DNA of 64,000 nucleotides from a candidate division TM6 bacterium GW2011_GWE2_42_60 (GCA_000996275.1 LCEG01000003.1:222108-286107), one strand, 5' to 3'; shown: positions 1 to 10,508, numbered from the stretch's first letter. Notes: generated by a model from the sequence alone, not told the origin. Translations and numbers: made by a program.

Positions 1-1763
1 AACAGCTTCCAACCTTGCTTGGACGTATAACTATTTGTCAAAGAACCGTTAGAGAAACGCTTAAAAACACAAGCGACCAAACATATCTCTTCCCTGACCT
101 CGGAGCCTTTTGTCTTCATATTGCAAAATTTACTGACGGTTGCAATAACGGTGAAATTGCTAGCATAGTCCAAAAAATTATTGAGCGTCATGGGAGGTTC
201 GCACAAAATTACCAAACCGCCATTGTAAGCATAAAGACACCTTACAGCCTCAGTATTATTAATAGAGTAATTAACGAAAACAATTTTGAAGGTCTTGATC
301 AAATGATCGATTTTCTGGGCAGTTTAGAACGAGCAACAACAGACCAAAAAGAAAAAGAGCGTATCAAAAAAACAAAAGAAAATTATGAAGAAAGACTTGA
401 ACAGAGCACTAAACTACGTTCAAACCTCATGCTGAATGATTATTCTATACGTATGCAAGATATTCTCGCCTTGGAAAAAGATCCTGAATCAATAATTGAA
501 GCGCTTGAGACTTCAATGTTGACTGATCTAGAAAATGCTCTCAACCCTCATAAAAAACGTATTGAACAGTTGGGGAAAGCTCAACTTAAGGGCTACGAGC
601 AAATAGTAGCCGCTCACAAAAAACTTAAAGAATGCATGCCAGCTCTCCTTGAAAGTTTAGAAGCTATCAAAAAGGCATATCCGAAAGAAAGCTTCAAAGA
701 TCTTCATGAGAATATAGAAAAATTTGAAAAAGAAATTGATGAATATATTAAAGACACTACTGCAACAAAACGAGCTGCTATTTATAGATTAGATATATTT
801 ATCAAAGGTAAGATTTCAAAAATTCTCGAAGCAACGTTTAATGCTTCTTTCTCTGTCTTTATTGTTCATGGCATCGCTTATGAAACCTGCGTGGCGGAAC
901 AAGGAAATGGGGATACAACTCGTATCAATCTTGAAAAACAACAAGCTGACTTAGAGGCCACCCACAAGAATCCTGCCGCAATTTTAGATATTCTTAAAAA
1001 TACAAAGATGCCTGCCGAGGATAAAGTCAAAGCGCTCAAGAAAATTATTAAAGAAGCAGATATGCATGGTTCAAATAATAGTGCGGATGCCTACAAAGCT
1101 GTTTGCAGACGTTATAAGCATGTTAAATATTACTACGAAACATACCGCTATCACCTCCCCAAAATGAGTCGCGATGACCTCCTGCAAGTTGCTCAAAGCG
1201 TTAACCATAAACTTGCTTTCGAAACCATCACAGACAGTGATATTCAGCAACAAAATTTCGAAAACATTATCCTCACTGAACTTGGTATAGGGCCAAAGGC
1301 TACCTCCCTTGGAGGAACTCTTAAGAGTGCTGCAATCAAAACAATCATGACAACCTGGAGTTGTCTAAAATACCCATTCACCTCACCAAAACAACGTCTC
1401 ACGTTTGCCGGAAAAATCAGTAAAAAGATTGCACGACATGGGCTCGACGGTGATCTTGATGCACTTGAGCTCGTCAAAAAAGTAAGCACCGACCCACTCA
1501 AGAGCAAAGAGATCATCAACAGAGAAATCGTTTCTGCTTTCTTAAAAAAATACGATTTCACGCCAAGCACAGATGCCACGGCGCTCACAAATATCTTTAG
1601 CGCAAAACCAAAAGATCTTTACATAAGAAAAGGCCGAGACAATATTCTGGAAGTCAGTGCCGATGGAAAAGAGTTCATCTCTCTAAACACGATACGCAAA
1701 GAATATGAAAAACACCAAATTATAGAAGAAGACAAAAAAATCGAGACAAGCACAGAAGTATAA
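1..1763 (+). CDS. Coiled-coil hypothetical protein, 5' end outside window
   Basis: No family recognised. The frame is open to the first base of the window (codons cag-ctt-cca-acc precede the first TTG at 15), so the true start lies upstream and at least 586 residues are seen here. Residues about 110-265 are rich in Lys/Glu with heptad-like spacing, suggesting a long coiled coil. A short hydrophobic stretch near residue 285 (FSVFIVHGIAYE) is not a clear membrane span. The C-terminal third is basic and mixed alpha/beta. It ends just before a strong bidirectional terminator. It could be a large exported or structural protein like others in this window, but the N-terminus that would show a signal peptide is missing. 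Confidence 0.7.
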   Translation, partial: QLPTLLGRITICQRTVRETLKNTSDQTYLFPDLGAFCLHIAKFTDGCNNGEIASIVQKIIERHGRFAQNYQTAIVSIKTPYSLSIINRVINENNFEGLDQMIDFLGSLERATTDQKEKERIKKTKENYEERLEQSTKLRSNLMLNDYSIRMQDILALEKDPESIIEALETSMLTDLENALNPHKKRIEQLGKAQLKGYEQIVAAHKKLKECMPALLESLEAIKKAYPKESFKDLHENIEKFEKEIDEYIKDTTATKRAAIYRLDIFIKGKISKILEATFNASFSVFIVHGIAYETCVAEQGNGDTTRINLEKQQADLEATHKNPAAILDILKNTKMPAEDKVKALKKIIKEADMHGSNNSADAYKAVCRRYKHVKYYYETYRYHLPKMSRDDLLQVAQSVNHKLAFETITDSDIQQQNFENIILTELGIGPKATSLGGTLKSAAIKTIMTTWSCLKYPFTSPKQRLTFAGKISKKIARHGLDGDLDALELVKKVSTDPLKSKEIINREIVSAFLKKYDFTPSTDATALTNIFSAKPKDLYIRKGRDNILEVSADGKEFISLNTIRKEYEKHQIIEEDKKIETSTEV

Positions 1764-1786
1764 AACTTCTGTTTATAGTATAAAAA

Positions 1787-1832
1787 GTGAGACGGGGGAG
1801 TTGAGATTTGTGTCTCACCTCCCCCGTCTCAC
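1787..1832. terminator. Bidirectional terminator with 14-bp stem
   Basis: Perfect inverted repeat: GTGAGACGGGGGAG (1787-1800) pairs with 1819-1832 around an 18-nt loop. It is followed on the plus strand by a T-rich run and flanked by A/T on the other side. It lies between two convergent genes and can serve both. The loop carries a second GTCTCAC (1812-1818), which could compete for the base of the 5' arm. Confidence 0.85.
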
Positions 1833-1848
1833 TTTTGTTCTTCCTTTT

Positions 1849-4800
1849 TTATTTCTTTACCTGCTGTGCCGCCATCGCTTTTTCAAGCTGTGCAGCAAGA
1901 CCTGGGTAGCCATTGGTACGTGCAATATCAATAGCCCGTTGTGAAACAGGTAACTTCAATTCATTTACCAAGAAATTCACAACCCCACTGTCTCCAGCGC
2001 CTGAAGCATAATAAAGCAGCGCCCCGTCACCAGCGCGTAGATTTGCACCATATTTATTAAAAAGCTCAACAATACCAAGTTTATTACCCGCATAATAGAA
2101 AGGCAGCATGCCATCTTTTGCCGGTTGATCTTTAGCTGCAGGGTAGTTTTTCAACAACCTTTCGACAAGCACTTTATCCCCAGCTCTTACAGCTGCCGCC
2201 ATTAAGTCTGGTGCATTAGCCGCCTGCGCTGCGCGATTAGATTCAAGATATGTGGCCAATTCGTTGTTGCGATTTTCACGGGCTAGATCAATGGCACTTT
2301 GAGGAATTGGAAGACCGCGATTAATAAGATATTCAATAACCGGCCTACTACTAGCTCCTGTAGCAAAGTAATAAAGAACACCATCATCAGCACCGATATC
2401 AGAACCATTCTTATCAAAAATCTCAACAATGTTTTTATTGAGTCCCGCATAAAAGACGGGGAGCATCCCACTTTCGTCGCGCATTTCAACTATTTCATGT
2501 TGCGTATTGAGAAGATTCACCACCGAAGAAAGACTGCCCGCCTTGATAGCTGCGATCAGTTCTTTCAAGCGTGCCTGAGCAATCGTACGACGCTGCTCAA
2601 GGTAGCCCGCCAGGGATTCTTTTCCATTTTGACGAGCAATGTCGATTGCCAATTGTGGTATTGCAATTCCTGCTCTCAAGAGAACATCGATGGTATTTTT
2701 CTCTCCCATCTCAGCCGCCTTCATCATGAGAAGGTTGTTATCTCCATCAAGTTTAACGCCCTTTTCCCACATTTTAATAACAATTGCAGGTGATTTATAT
2801 GCATAGGCGACAGGCGAAAGTCCCATTTCATCATGCTGGCCAAGCGCCGCAGGATTTGCTGCAAGAATAGTATCAAGAGAAGCCACATCACCCTTCTTGA
2901 TCGCTTCAAAAATATCATCGGTACGAGCAAGTAAAGGTGAAACAAACGGAGCACTTGGAACACTTAAATTCTTAAAGAGTGCTTTTTGCGCAATATCAAC
3001 GAGAGCTGTTGCTATGTGTTGTATACTTCCAACCGGATCCTTAATGTTAAATTCACCAAGATCTTGTGTTATATCAGTACCAAGAAGAGTCACATCAACC
3101 TTGGCACTTGGGAGTGTACCTTTTGTCACATCTGTCACCGAGCCACTCCAGTAAACTTTGCGGACAATGACCATATTAGCAATCTGATTAAAGACCATTT
3201 TACCCTGGTCAATAACACCAATGCCAAGTGTTCCCAACGTTTTAAGGGTATCAGCAGCAAGTTTTGTTACACCAAGTTTATTGAGCATATCAAAAAGTGC
3301 CTGGCCAACAACCGTCTCTTCCAATCCTTTTTTCAATTTTAACAAATTCAGTGTTGTAATCTCTTTTTGAACATCTAATTCTCGAAGCACGGATAAAGCA
3401 GGGTCCTTAAAGAAAAGAACACGGCGTCCTTCAGCCTCTTTAACCCGCTGTTCTTGCGCTTGAATATCTGCCATACTTGCACGACGTTTAAGCTGCTCGA
3501 GCGTATTGTCTATATCCTGCTTAAGAGTCCCTTGTATTCGATTAAATTCAGCATTAATTGACTTATTTAAGGCGTCGGTCAATGTATTGGTGAATTCAAT
3601 AGTAAGAGCAAGATTATCCAGTTTAAGCTGTTCCGCTAGTTTTGAAGTATCTTTAAACGAAAGGTCAACCGCTTTAATGCGAGCTAAAATCCCTGCTTCT
3701 TTTGGCCCAATCGTAGTTTCTGTATCAAAAGCAAGACCTTTTGTAGAAGCAAGTATTTTTGTCTTTGTATTGATCAACTCACCTATTTTTATACGGCCAT
3801 CAAGCTCTAAATTAAATCCTTGTTGCAGATGAATGGTAATATCAAGAAGAGGCCCTTTCCCTGAGTCGTCAGCGTTCGTAATTTCAATGTCGCCTATTTT
3901 GATCGCATCCATACTGCCGCGCAGAATAAGGCCATTCGTCGATAATTCGAGCGCACAGCCAACTGTTTTTCCTAAAACTTTGACATAGACACTACCACCA
4001 ACACCCGCATTGAACGAGATATTGCCAATCCGCATGGCAATAGGAACTATCTTGAGACTTGCGGAATCAACATAGCAAGGAATTACTTTGAATAGGTCAG
4101 GCGGTAGCTGCAAATTAATCATCTCAAAGAGGCTCATGGTAAGATCAGCAAGCGTTGATAGATTTTCAATTTTTGCATCAATAAACATGCTGCTTAAATC
4201 AACACCGACACCAAACGCCAGTTTTGCATGCAATGGTTTTTGCTTACCAATCGCACCTTCTCCAGACATTGCAAAAAGCTCTGGAACAAGAAGTGATGCA
4301 CCTGCTGATTCTATTGCCGCGGAGATCGCCGCATAAGTTTCATAAAACTTAACCCCTAAATTACCAAACTCAATATTGGTTACACCAATTTTGCTAATAT
4401 TAAGCGGATCTTTCCAAATACCCTTCATGCTCAAGTCGCAACCAATCCCCATGGCTGTTAATCCAAGTTCCCCCGCAAAAAGAAGTGGTTCTTGACCTGG
4501 TCCCGGAATAAATTGGAATGAACCTTCAAAAGCAAGACTTGGTTCACCACGGACCACGAGATAAAGTGCTGCCGCTTTAAAGGTTGCCGGTGGAATCACA
4601 ATTGAAAAATCACCCGTTGCAAGACCCATCTTGAGAGACATTATCTTCAAGTTTGTGATATCAATGTTTCCGATAAGACGAAGCCCCACGCCTTTGTTGC
4701 CTGTTTTTTTGATAATGCCATCGAGCGCTTTGAGTGCTAAATTTTCTGCTGCGCCAGAAATCGAAACTCCAGCAGAAAGAGTGCAACCCGCATCAGTTCC

Positions 4801-6828
4801 TGCAAGTTTATCTGCCGATGTACTAATCTGTAACCGCGCATCATCAAGCTTAATAAGATCGACAGCTTCACTAATAACCGTTTTTGGTACAAAAAGTTCT
4901 GGGAAGCTTTGTGAGAGTTTCCAGCCTTTTGGCAATTCAACAATAAACGTCATCCCTGCGCCTGATGATCCTAAGAATGCTCGCGCCGTAAGTGCAGCCT
5001 CTGTATTGATAATATTTGCTTTACCACGAATATAAAAAGCCCCCGCAAATACCGTATCCTTTGCAAGTGCTTTTCTTGTTCCTTCAGCCGCCTCACCGTT
5101 AAGAGCTACTCCCTGTTTGCCAGGAATTGTTGGCTGGGCAGAACCCGTTCCAAACACGCCTGCTTCAAACCCAACGCCAACATCATAAATAGACACATCT
5201 TTGAGAATAGATAGCCCAGGAACATCTTTCGGTAAAAGATCAAACGGCTTCCATTTTGGAGAACCCATACCGATACCAATCATGAACCGAGCCGATGGCG
5301 ATGCGCCAAAATCAAATGAGAGATTAGACTCTAATACAAGTCCCAATGCTTCAACTTGGCCGTGTATAGTACCTGTTTTTTTACCAGTATCAAGCCTGAG
5401 TTTTCCTGACTCTTTAAACTTTATACCCGCAACAAAAAGGCCCTTCTCTTTGTCAGAACTCTTTACCGAACCATCAAGAACAATGCCATCTACATTAGAA
5501 ATAAGAAGCTTACCTTCAAAAATAAGCGCATCCATAAAGGTGTCTTTAAGCTCTTTGATAATATCGCCAAGCATCATATTCTTAATCTCTAGAGAGGTAG
5601 ATACTATCGTCTTAGGAGCTTTTTCTACACCAAACTGCTTTAATTTTTTCGTATTTGGACCAATACTTCCTTCAAGAATTACCGGTTTGCCTTGAAAAGC
5701 CGCTGAAAGCTTAACTTTCGCCGCTCGCCCAATACCAAAAGAAGCGCTCACTGTTTCGAGTGCTACTTTTAGACCCGGCAAAATTTCTAGATCAACACGT
5801 TTTCCTTTTCCATCACTAATAAGACCTGCGAGAGAGAATCCACCAAGAGGAGAAAAAGTTCCAAATCCCGACATAAAGACATTAGAAAAAGGAGTGCTCT
5901 CAAGTCCAGGGAAGACCTCTTTAAGAGCCCGCGGTTCAAACTCTACCTTTCCCGAAAGATCTTGAGCCGTAAGATCAAGAATGATTGAAAACTTTGTTTT
6001 CTGTCCAAAAATTTCAACAGAAAAATCGAGAGACGACTGATCAAAAAGATTTAAAACCAGATCGCACGTCCGTACGCGGAGTGTTTTTCCTGGAATAAAA
6101 TTGAAAAGAACCCCATCACCCTCGACTCGCACCCCAAATGTAATTGACTTCACCAAGCGTAAATCATATTCACCTTCGCCGGTATGAAGCTTTGGAATAA
6201 TAAGATCTTCTTCACGTATAAACTTGGACATTTTATCTTTTAATGACGAAATAGATTCAGCAGGCCCCTCACCAAAAACATAATTTTTCCATGGAGCAAC
6301 AGCAAGGTCATATTTTAAAAGTTTTGCCGCAGAAAGCGCTTCTTTTCGATCTTTATATTCATCTTCTGTCATTAATTCAATAGATTTGATACCAACGACG
6401 GCAGGTTTCCCAAGAATGGTTGCCTTACCTTCATACCCAATGGTGCCTTCAGGTTTAAAAAGAAACTCTCCCGTTTCCAAGGTAATCACGCCCAAATTTA
6501 ACTTTTTAGCCTTTGTTGGAAATTGGATCGCAAAAATACCCTCTTCACCCTTTTCAGTCGCTTCTGCTTTAAGCGCGTATTTCTCTGGGACAAATGGAAT
6601 ATAAAGAGCAATTTTCATTTTTTGTGGTTCAATTTTTTCATCTGGAGCAACAAAATCAAACTTTGAATCATCATCAATAGATGACAATTCATCTATTGAG
6701 GGAACCTCTTCAGATTCTGTTCCCGTTTGAACAGCAGTTTGCTGCGCATATAGATAAAAAAGTGTTGTTGGCGCTAGAACAAGGATAAAAACCCAAGCCC
6801 ATAGGTAACGCCCAGAAAAATACTTCAT
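1849..6828 (-). CDS. Giant exported beta-rich protein with C-terminal ankyrin-like repeats
   Basis: 1659 residues; family not recognised. The N-terminus has a signal peptide or membrane anchor (basic MKYFSGR, then a hydrophobic stretch to about residue 28), followed by an acidic Ser/Glu segment. Residues about 60-1100 are dominated by alternating short beta-strand patterns with many Gly (LxGxxxF-type repeats), suggesting a long beta-solenoid or lipid-binding-like fold. A charged, helical stretch follows at about 1100-1200. The last ~350 residues form three tandem modules of about 115 residues, each with ankyrin-like helices and a repeated (S/L)AIDxAR motif. The start is supported by a GGGGGGAG ribosome site just upstream of the ATG. 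The gene follows murJ on the same strand after 96 nt. A surface or host-facing protein is the best guess. Confidence 0.8.
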   Translation of the reverse strand: MKYFSGRYLWAWVFILVLAPTTLFYLYAQQTAVQTGTESEEVPSIDELSSIDDDSKFDFVAPDEKIEPQKMKIALYIPFVPEKYALKAEATEKGEEGIFAIQFPTKAKKLNLGVITLETGEFLFKPEGTIGYEGKATILGKPAVVGIKSIELMTEDEYKDRKEALSAAKLLKYDLAVAPWKNYVFGEGPAESISSLKDKMSKFIREEDLIIPKLHTGEGEYDLRLVKSITFGVRVEGDGVLFNFIPGKTLRVRTCDLVLNLFDQSSLDFSVEIFGQKTKFSIILDLTAQDLSGKVEFEPRALKEVFPGLESTPFSNVFMSGFGTFSPLGGFSLAGLISDGKGKRVDLEILPGLKVALETVSASFGIGRAAKVKLSAAFQGKPVILEGSIGPNTKKLKQFGVEKAPKTIVSTSLEIKNMMLGDIIKELKDTFMDALIFEGKLLISNVDGIVLDGSVKSSDKEKGLFVAGIKFKESGKLRLDTGKKTGTIHGQVEALGLVLESNLSFDFGASPSARFMIGIGMGSPKWKPFDLLPKDVPGLSILKDVSIYDVGVGFEAGVFGTGSAQPTIPGKQGVALNGEAAEGTRKALAKDTVFAGAFYIRGKANIINTEAALTARAFLGSSGAGMTFIVELPKGWKLSQSFPELFVPKTVISEAVDLIKLDDARLQISTSADKLAGTDAGCTLSAGVSISGAAENLALKALDGIIKKTGNKGVGLRLIGNIDITNLKIMSLKMGLATGDFSIVIPPATFKAAALYLVVRGEPSLAFEGSFQFIPGPGQEPLLFAGELGLTAMGIGCDLSMKGIWKDPLNISKIGVTNIEFGNLGVKFYETYAAISAAIESAGASLLVPELFAMSGEGAIGKQKPLHAKLAFGVGVDLSSMFIDAKIENLSTLADLTMSLFEMINLQLPPDLFKVIPCYVDSASLKIVPIAMRIGNISFNAGVGGSVYVKVLGKTVGCALELSTNGLILRGSMDAIKIGDIEITNADDSGKGPLLDITIHLQQGFNLELDGRIKIGELINTKTKILASTKGLAFDTETTIGPKEAGILARIKAVDLSFKDTSKLAEQLKLDNLALTIEFTNTLTDALNKSINAEFNRIQGTLKQDIDNTLEQLKRRASMADIQAQEQRVKEAEGRRVLFFKDPALSVLRELDVQKEITTLNLLKLKKGLEETVVGQALFDMLNKLGVTKLAADTLKTLGTLGIGVIDQGKMVFNQIANMVIVRKVYWSGSVTDVTKGTLPSAKVDVTLLGTDITQDLGEFNIKDPVGSIQHIATALVDIAQKALFKNLSVPSAPFVSPLLARTDDIFEAIKKGDVASLDTILAANPAALGQHDEMGLSPVAYAYKSPAIVIKMWEKGVKLDGDNNLLMMKAAEMGEKNTIDVLLRAGIAIPQLAIDIARQNGKESLAGYLEQRRTIAQARLKELIAAIKAGSLSSVVNLLNTQHEIVEMRDESGMLPVFYAGLNKNIVEIFDKNGSDIGADDGVLYYFATGASSRPVIEYLINRGLPIPQSAIDLARENRNNELATYLESNRAAQAANAPDLMAAAVRAGDKVLVERLLKNYPAAKDQPAKDGMLPFYYAGNKLGIVELFNKYGANLRAGDGALLYYASGAGDSGVVNFLVNELKLPVSQRAIDIARTNGYPGLAAQLEKAMAAQQVKK

Positions 6829-6924
6829 ACTCCCCCCTAAACATAACCAACCCCCTTAAAGTTGGCTACACCCTCTCTAACCCCAATTTTACTCCCATTT
6901 CCCCTCCATTTGCAATAGATTATA

Positions 6925-8499
6925 TTAATCAAGAAAATGAAGCTTAATTCCAAACAAACGACGTGTTTTATACATTACAAGTGCAACCACAAGACAAAGC
7001 GGTCCAACCCAAAACCAATACCAAAGCTTCCATAAAAGTGCAAGAGCAAGTGGTCCTGGCAAAAACGAAATCAACAAATAGCAAGCCATATACAAGGCCC
7101 ACAAAAGCGCCGCCATACAAGCAAACTGCAAAACCGATTTTTGTAAAAAAGCCCACAAGGCATAGCCATAATAGACAAAGTGAAAACGCCGTCTTAACCA
7201 CCACAAACAGAGTGCTATCTTTACTCCCGTTGCAATAACCGTCGACAAAACAATCCCATATAACCCTAACGTAGATAAGAATGCCAAACTCAGCGCCGTG
7301 TTTACCACAGCACTTACCAATGCGGCAAAAACAGGAAGAATGGTCTCGTGTTGTGCATAAAACATATTGAGCACAATTTTGTCGAGAGAAAGAAAAAAGA
7401 GTCCCACAATAAAAATACTCAAAAGTATGCTTAATTGCTGTGTATTTTCAAGGGTCATTCGCCCTGCAAACACTAAGGTATAAAATATTTTATATGAGAA
7501 TGTAATCATCAATAACGTTGCTGGTACCGTCACCCACCAGATTAATTTTGTTGCTTCAAACAGATAAAAACTCAATCGCCGAGGAGCATACCCCCCAATA
7601 CGTGAAAAATGGGGCAATAAAACCGAAGCAAATGTTGTCGCAAAAATACCCAACGGTATCCGCGTGAACGCATACGTTTGCCGCAAAAGCGTCACCGCAC
7701 CAACAGGGAGAAATGAGGCAATTTGGCCATCAATAATAAGGTTTATTTCCAAAACACCAAGCCCAACTGCGCAGGGAATAAATTTATAAAGAATCTGCTT
7801 CATAGAAACAATCGATTCTTTATCAGGCCTACAAAATGCAAAGCCTACTCTAAAATAATACCAAACCGTCAGACCCAACATTGCAATGCTATTGAAAAGA
7901 ATACACCATGCTAGAACTTCAATAGGAAGGTCATATTTCCAACAAAGCCATAATTCACAAACCATCAGAATATTTGTACCAACCTGCGTTACAATTGGAA
8001 CAGAAAACAGGTTTGCCGTCTGTAATGCACCCGCAAGCAGAGCCCCAGATGATGTCGTCATGATAAAAAAGATTAAAATATGAAAACAACGCGCAGCCAT
8101 AAGGCTTTTTTCAGTAACCTCACTTCCCCAACCAGGCGCAAAAAAGTGCGTTACTTTTACTGCAAAAATAGACGCTACAATACAGCCAACCATTAAAAAG
8201 ACTTGTGTCACCAAAAAGAGTAATGAAAGCACTTTGCTTACTTGCTCTTTCCCACCTTTTCGCGCAACTGCTGTCAAAGTAGGCACTGCCGCAGCACTCA
8301 ACGCTCCTTCTGCAAAAATTTTCCTCAAAGAACTGGGGAGTCGAAATGCAACATGGAAAGCATCAGAAACTGCACTTACTCCCATGTAACGGCTCATTAA
8401 TGTCTCGCGGACAAGCCCTACTACTTTACTTGCTACTGTAATAAATCCAAGCTGGACAGTTTTTTTGACAATAGAACCACGTGTTAAACGTATCGCCAT
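6925..8499 (-). CDS. murJ: Lipid II flippase MurJ (MviN family)
   Basis: 524 residues, the usual length. Polytopic inner-membrane protein of the MOP superfamily that moves lipid-linked peptidoglycan precursor to the periplasmic face. The N-terminus shows the family pattern: KTVQLGFITVASKVVGLVRE, followed by SDAFHVAFRLPSSLRKIFAEGALS, which carries the conserved Arg and Glu residues (here split across residues about 42-65). About 14 hydrophobic segments run to the C-terminus. Its presence implies peptidoglycan synthesis despite the reduced look of the genome. The 5' end diverges from the kinase-tpiA operon across about 180 bp. Confidence 0.95.
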   Translation of the reverse strand: MAIRLTRGSIVKKTVQLGFITVASKVVGLVRETLMSRYMGVSAVSDAFHVAFRLPSSLRKIFAEGALSAAAVPTLTAVARKGGKEQVSKVLSLLFLVTQVFLMVGCIVASIFAVKVTHFFAPGWGSEVTEKSLMAARCFHILIFFIMTTSSGALLAGALQTANLFSVPIVTQVGTNILMVCELWLCWKYDLPIEVLAWCILFNSIAMLGLTVWYYFRVGFAFCRPDKESIVSMKQILYKFIPCAVGLGVLEINLIIDGQIASFLPVGAVTLLRQTYAFTRIPLGIFATTFASVLLPHFSRIGGYAPRRLSFYLFEATKLIWWVTVPATLLMITFSYKIFYTLVFAGRMTLENTQQLSILLSIFIVGLFFLSLDKIVLNMFYAQHETILPVFAALVSAVVNTALSLAFLSTLGLYGIVLSTVIATGVKIALCLWWLRRRFHFVYYGYALWAFLQKSVLQFACMAALLWALYMACYLLISFLPGPLALALLWKLWYWFWVGPLCLVVALVMYKTRRLFGIKLHFLD

Positions 8500-8594
8500 C
8501 GCTCAGTATCCCCTCATAGACCTTAATACAAAACTACCATGGATAAGGCCTGGTATATTCAGTATTTTTTTGTTTCATTTTACCATATTTTTGA

Positions 8595-8600
8595 TATAAT
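8595..8600 (+). promoter_or_regulatory. Candidate -10 box for the 8681-22069 operon
   Basis: A TATAAT hexamer lies in an A/T-rich stretch about 80 nt before the sugar-kinase start. A TTGTTT about 19 nt upstream is a possible weak -35. This is the only clear promoter-like site before the long same-strand run. Inference from sequence only. Confidence 0.45.
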
Positions 8601-8680
8601 TTCACCGACTATGCTTTTCACGTTACCACACCATTTCTCATGCCTTCTTTCTAGGGAATAGGACCCGTTCTTATTAGATC

Positions 8681-9691
8681 ATGATCACTCATATTAAAAG
8701 TTCTTCTCTTGCCCCAAAAGTCATTGTTTTTGGGGGTATTATGTGCGACATATACCTCAATTGCACTAACGAAACCTTTGCACAAATTTCTTCCGAAGAA
8801 TATCCTGACTCTCTCTCGTTAGAAGAAGGAACAAAGATTGACCTATCTTCTATTAAGTACGCGGTTGGAGGAGGGGGTGCTAATGTTGCCTGTGGAATTG
8901 CTCATCTCGGCTTACCCACCACCATTTTTGCTAAAATCGGTTCTGATCATCTCGGAAATTTTGTCTTCAACACACTCTCCCAAAAGCAGATAGATCTTAG
9001 TCTGTGTATAACCTCAAAAACAATAGAAACGGGTACTTCGCTTATTTTGCCGTCAGAAAAAGGGAATCATCCTATTTTGGTTTTTCGCGGCGCAAATGCC
9101 TCAGTTCAAGAAGCTGAACTGCCACTCTCTATTCTCGATCAATTTAAAGGAGTGTATATTGCTTCACTTGCAGGAGATTTTGCAAAACTTCTGCCCAAAA
9201 TAGCTGTACGAGCAAAAGCAACAGGCTCTCTCGTTATGCACAATCCAAGCAAGAGTCAGCTTACCAACACGCAAGACGCTTTTTTAGAAGCACTCCCCTC
9301 TCTAGATATTTTGATCGTGAACCTATCGGAAGCAAAGGCTTTATTCACCACCCTCATTTCTTCACAAAAAAAATTCTCCCTCCAGTTATTGTATAAACAT
9401 CTCTCCCCAAAAGGCCCCCATACCCTTATTATGACCTCGGGTAAAGATGGTGCTTACTGCGTAACTAAACAAAAAACCATTCACCAACCAAGTATTCCCA
9501 CACCCGTTGTGAACACTGTTGGCGCTGGGGATATTTTTGGCGCAACTTTTTTTGGCACCGTCATGCTTGGCTCTACCTATGAAGAAGCACTCTTACTAGC
9601 TGCACACAACAGTGCACACGCCCTCGCATCTTCTGATCAAGAAACAAGGCTTCTTACACTCAATGAGCTTATATCGCTCTCAAAATCATAA
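8681..9691 (+). CDS. PfkB/ribokinase-family sugar or nucleoside kinase
   Basis: 336 residues. Carbohydrate kinase of the PfkB fold, which transfers phosphate from ATP to a sugar or nucleoside hydroxyl. The substrate-side motif GGGGANVACGIAHLG lies near residues 63-77. The C-terminal family signature NTVGAGDIFGATFFG lies near 276-290 and includes the catalytic Asp in GAGD. Substrate cannot be read from sequence: ribokinase, adenosine kinase or ADP-heptose-type kinases are all possible. It opens the operon with tpiA and secG, 73 nt ahead of tpiA. Confidence 0.88.
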   Translation: MITHIKSSSLAPKVIVFGGIMCDIYLNCTNETFAQISSEEYPDSLSLEEGTKIDLSSIKYAVGGGGANVACGIAHLGLPTTIFAKIGSDHLGNFVFNTLSQKQIDLSLCITSKTIETGTSLILPSEKGNHPILVFRGANASVQEAELPLSILDQFKGVYIASLAGDFAKLLPKIAVRAKATGSLVMHNPSKSQLTNTQDAFLEALPSLDILIVNLSEAKALFTTLISSQKKFSLQLLYKHLSPKGPHTLIMTSGKDGAYCVTKQKTIHQPSIPTPVVNTVGAGDIFGATFFGTVMLGSTYEEALLLAAHNSAHALASSDQETRLLTLNELISLSKS

Positions 9692-9764
9692 TTTTTGATT
9701 TGCCTTTAGATACCGAAAATGGTAATTAAAAAGAAAAACTTACCAAAACAAGAGATGATGTTTT

Positions 9765-10490
9765 ATGGCAAGCGCCCCGATCTTTGTTGCAAACTGGAAG
9801 TCTTATCTTTCCAATAATAGCGCGAAAAGTTGGATAGACACCTATCAAAAACAACTTGTGGAAATGGCTTTAAAAAACAATATCTCCATCTGCCCTGATG
9901 CCACTTGTCTCGCTTATGCTGTTGAAAAATTATCACCTGCAGTACGCATTGGCGGGCAAAACTGTTCAGCACATCAACCGGGTGCTCACACAGGAGAAAT
10001 TTCTGCACAATCCCTTAAAGAAGTAGGAGCGCAACTCTGTATCATTGGTCACTCAGAAACACGAAAAAACAACGGTGACACAGCTGCTTTAATAGCACAA
10101 AAGGCACTACGACTCGTAGAAGAAGCTATTACTCCGCTCATCTGTATCGGCGAAGATTATCAGAATGACCTGCTCACCATTCTTCCAGCTCTAAAAAAAA
10201 CGACTCGGCCAATTTCTTCTTGTTTTTTTGCATTTGAACCTGAAAGCGCTATCGGCACCAACACCCTTCTTCCAGAACAATTACTCAAAGATGCCATGAT
10301 TGCAATAGAATCGATCATAAAAGCAACTCTTTTTGATACAAAAATTACTCTTTTTTATGGGGGAAGTGTCAGCAGCACAACGATACAATCACTCAGAAAG
10401 ATTTCTGAAATCGATGGTTTTTTACTCGGACGCGCAAGTCTCGATTTTCAAGAGCTTGAAAATATAGTAATATGTTCCCAACAGTGCTAA
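9765..10490 (+). CDS. tpiA: Triosephosphate isomerase
   Basis: 241 residues, slightly short for the family (about 250). Interconverts dihydroxyacetone phosphate and glyceraldehyde 3-phosphate in the cytosol. Catalytic residues are visible: Lys12 in ANWKS, His96 in IIGHSETR and Glu158 in AFEPESAIGT. The phosphate-binding YGGSVSS is near the C-terminus. The usual YEPVWAIGTG loop reads FEPESAIGTN here, a noticeable divergence in the mobile loop 6. The gene sits between a PfkB kinase and secG, 18 nt before the latter. With eno elsewhere in the window, it points to at least partial lower glycolysis. Confidence 0.95.
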   Translation: MASAPIFVANWKSYLSNNSAKSWIDTYQKQLVEMALKNNISICPDATCLAYAVEKLSPAVRIGGQNCSAHQPGAHTGEISAQSLKEVGAQLCIIGHSETRKNNGDTAALIAQKALRLVEEAITPLICIGEDYQNDLLTILPALKKTTRPISSCFFAFEPESAIGTNTLLPEQLLKDAMIAIESIIKATLFDTKITLFYGGSVSSTTIQSLRKISEIDGFLLGRASLDFQELENIVICSQQC

Positions 10491-10508
10491 ATCTTACGGA
10501 GAAACAGT

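Noticed and set aside
2299..2793. 164-codon ORF antisense to the 1659-residue protein
   Set aside because: Lies wholly within a well-supported gene; composition matches a shadow frame.
8500..8680. tRNA or small RNA between murJ and the kinase
   Set aside because: No cloverleaf, T-loop GGTTCRA motif or stable hairpin could be found; the GTTCGA hits in the window belong to palindromic repeats.
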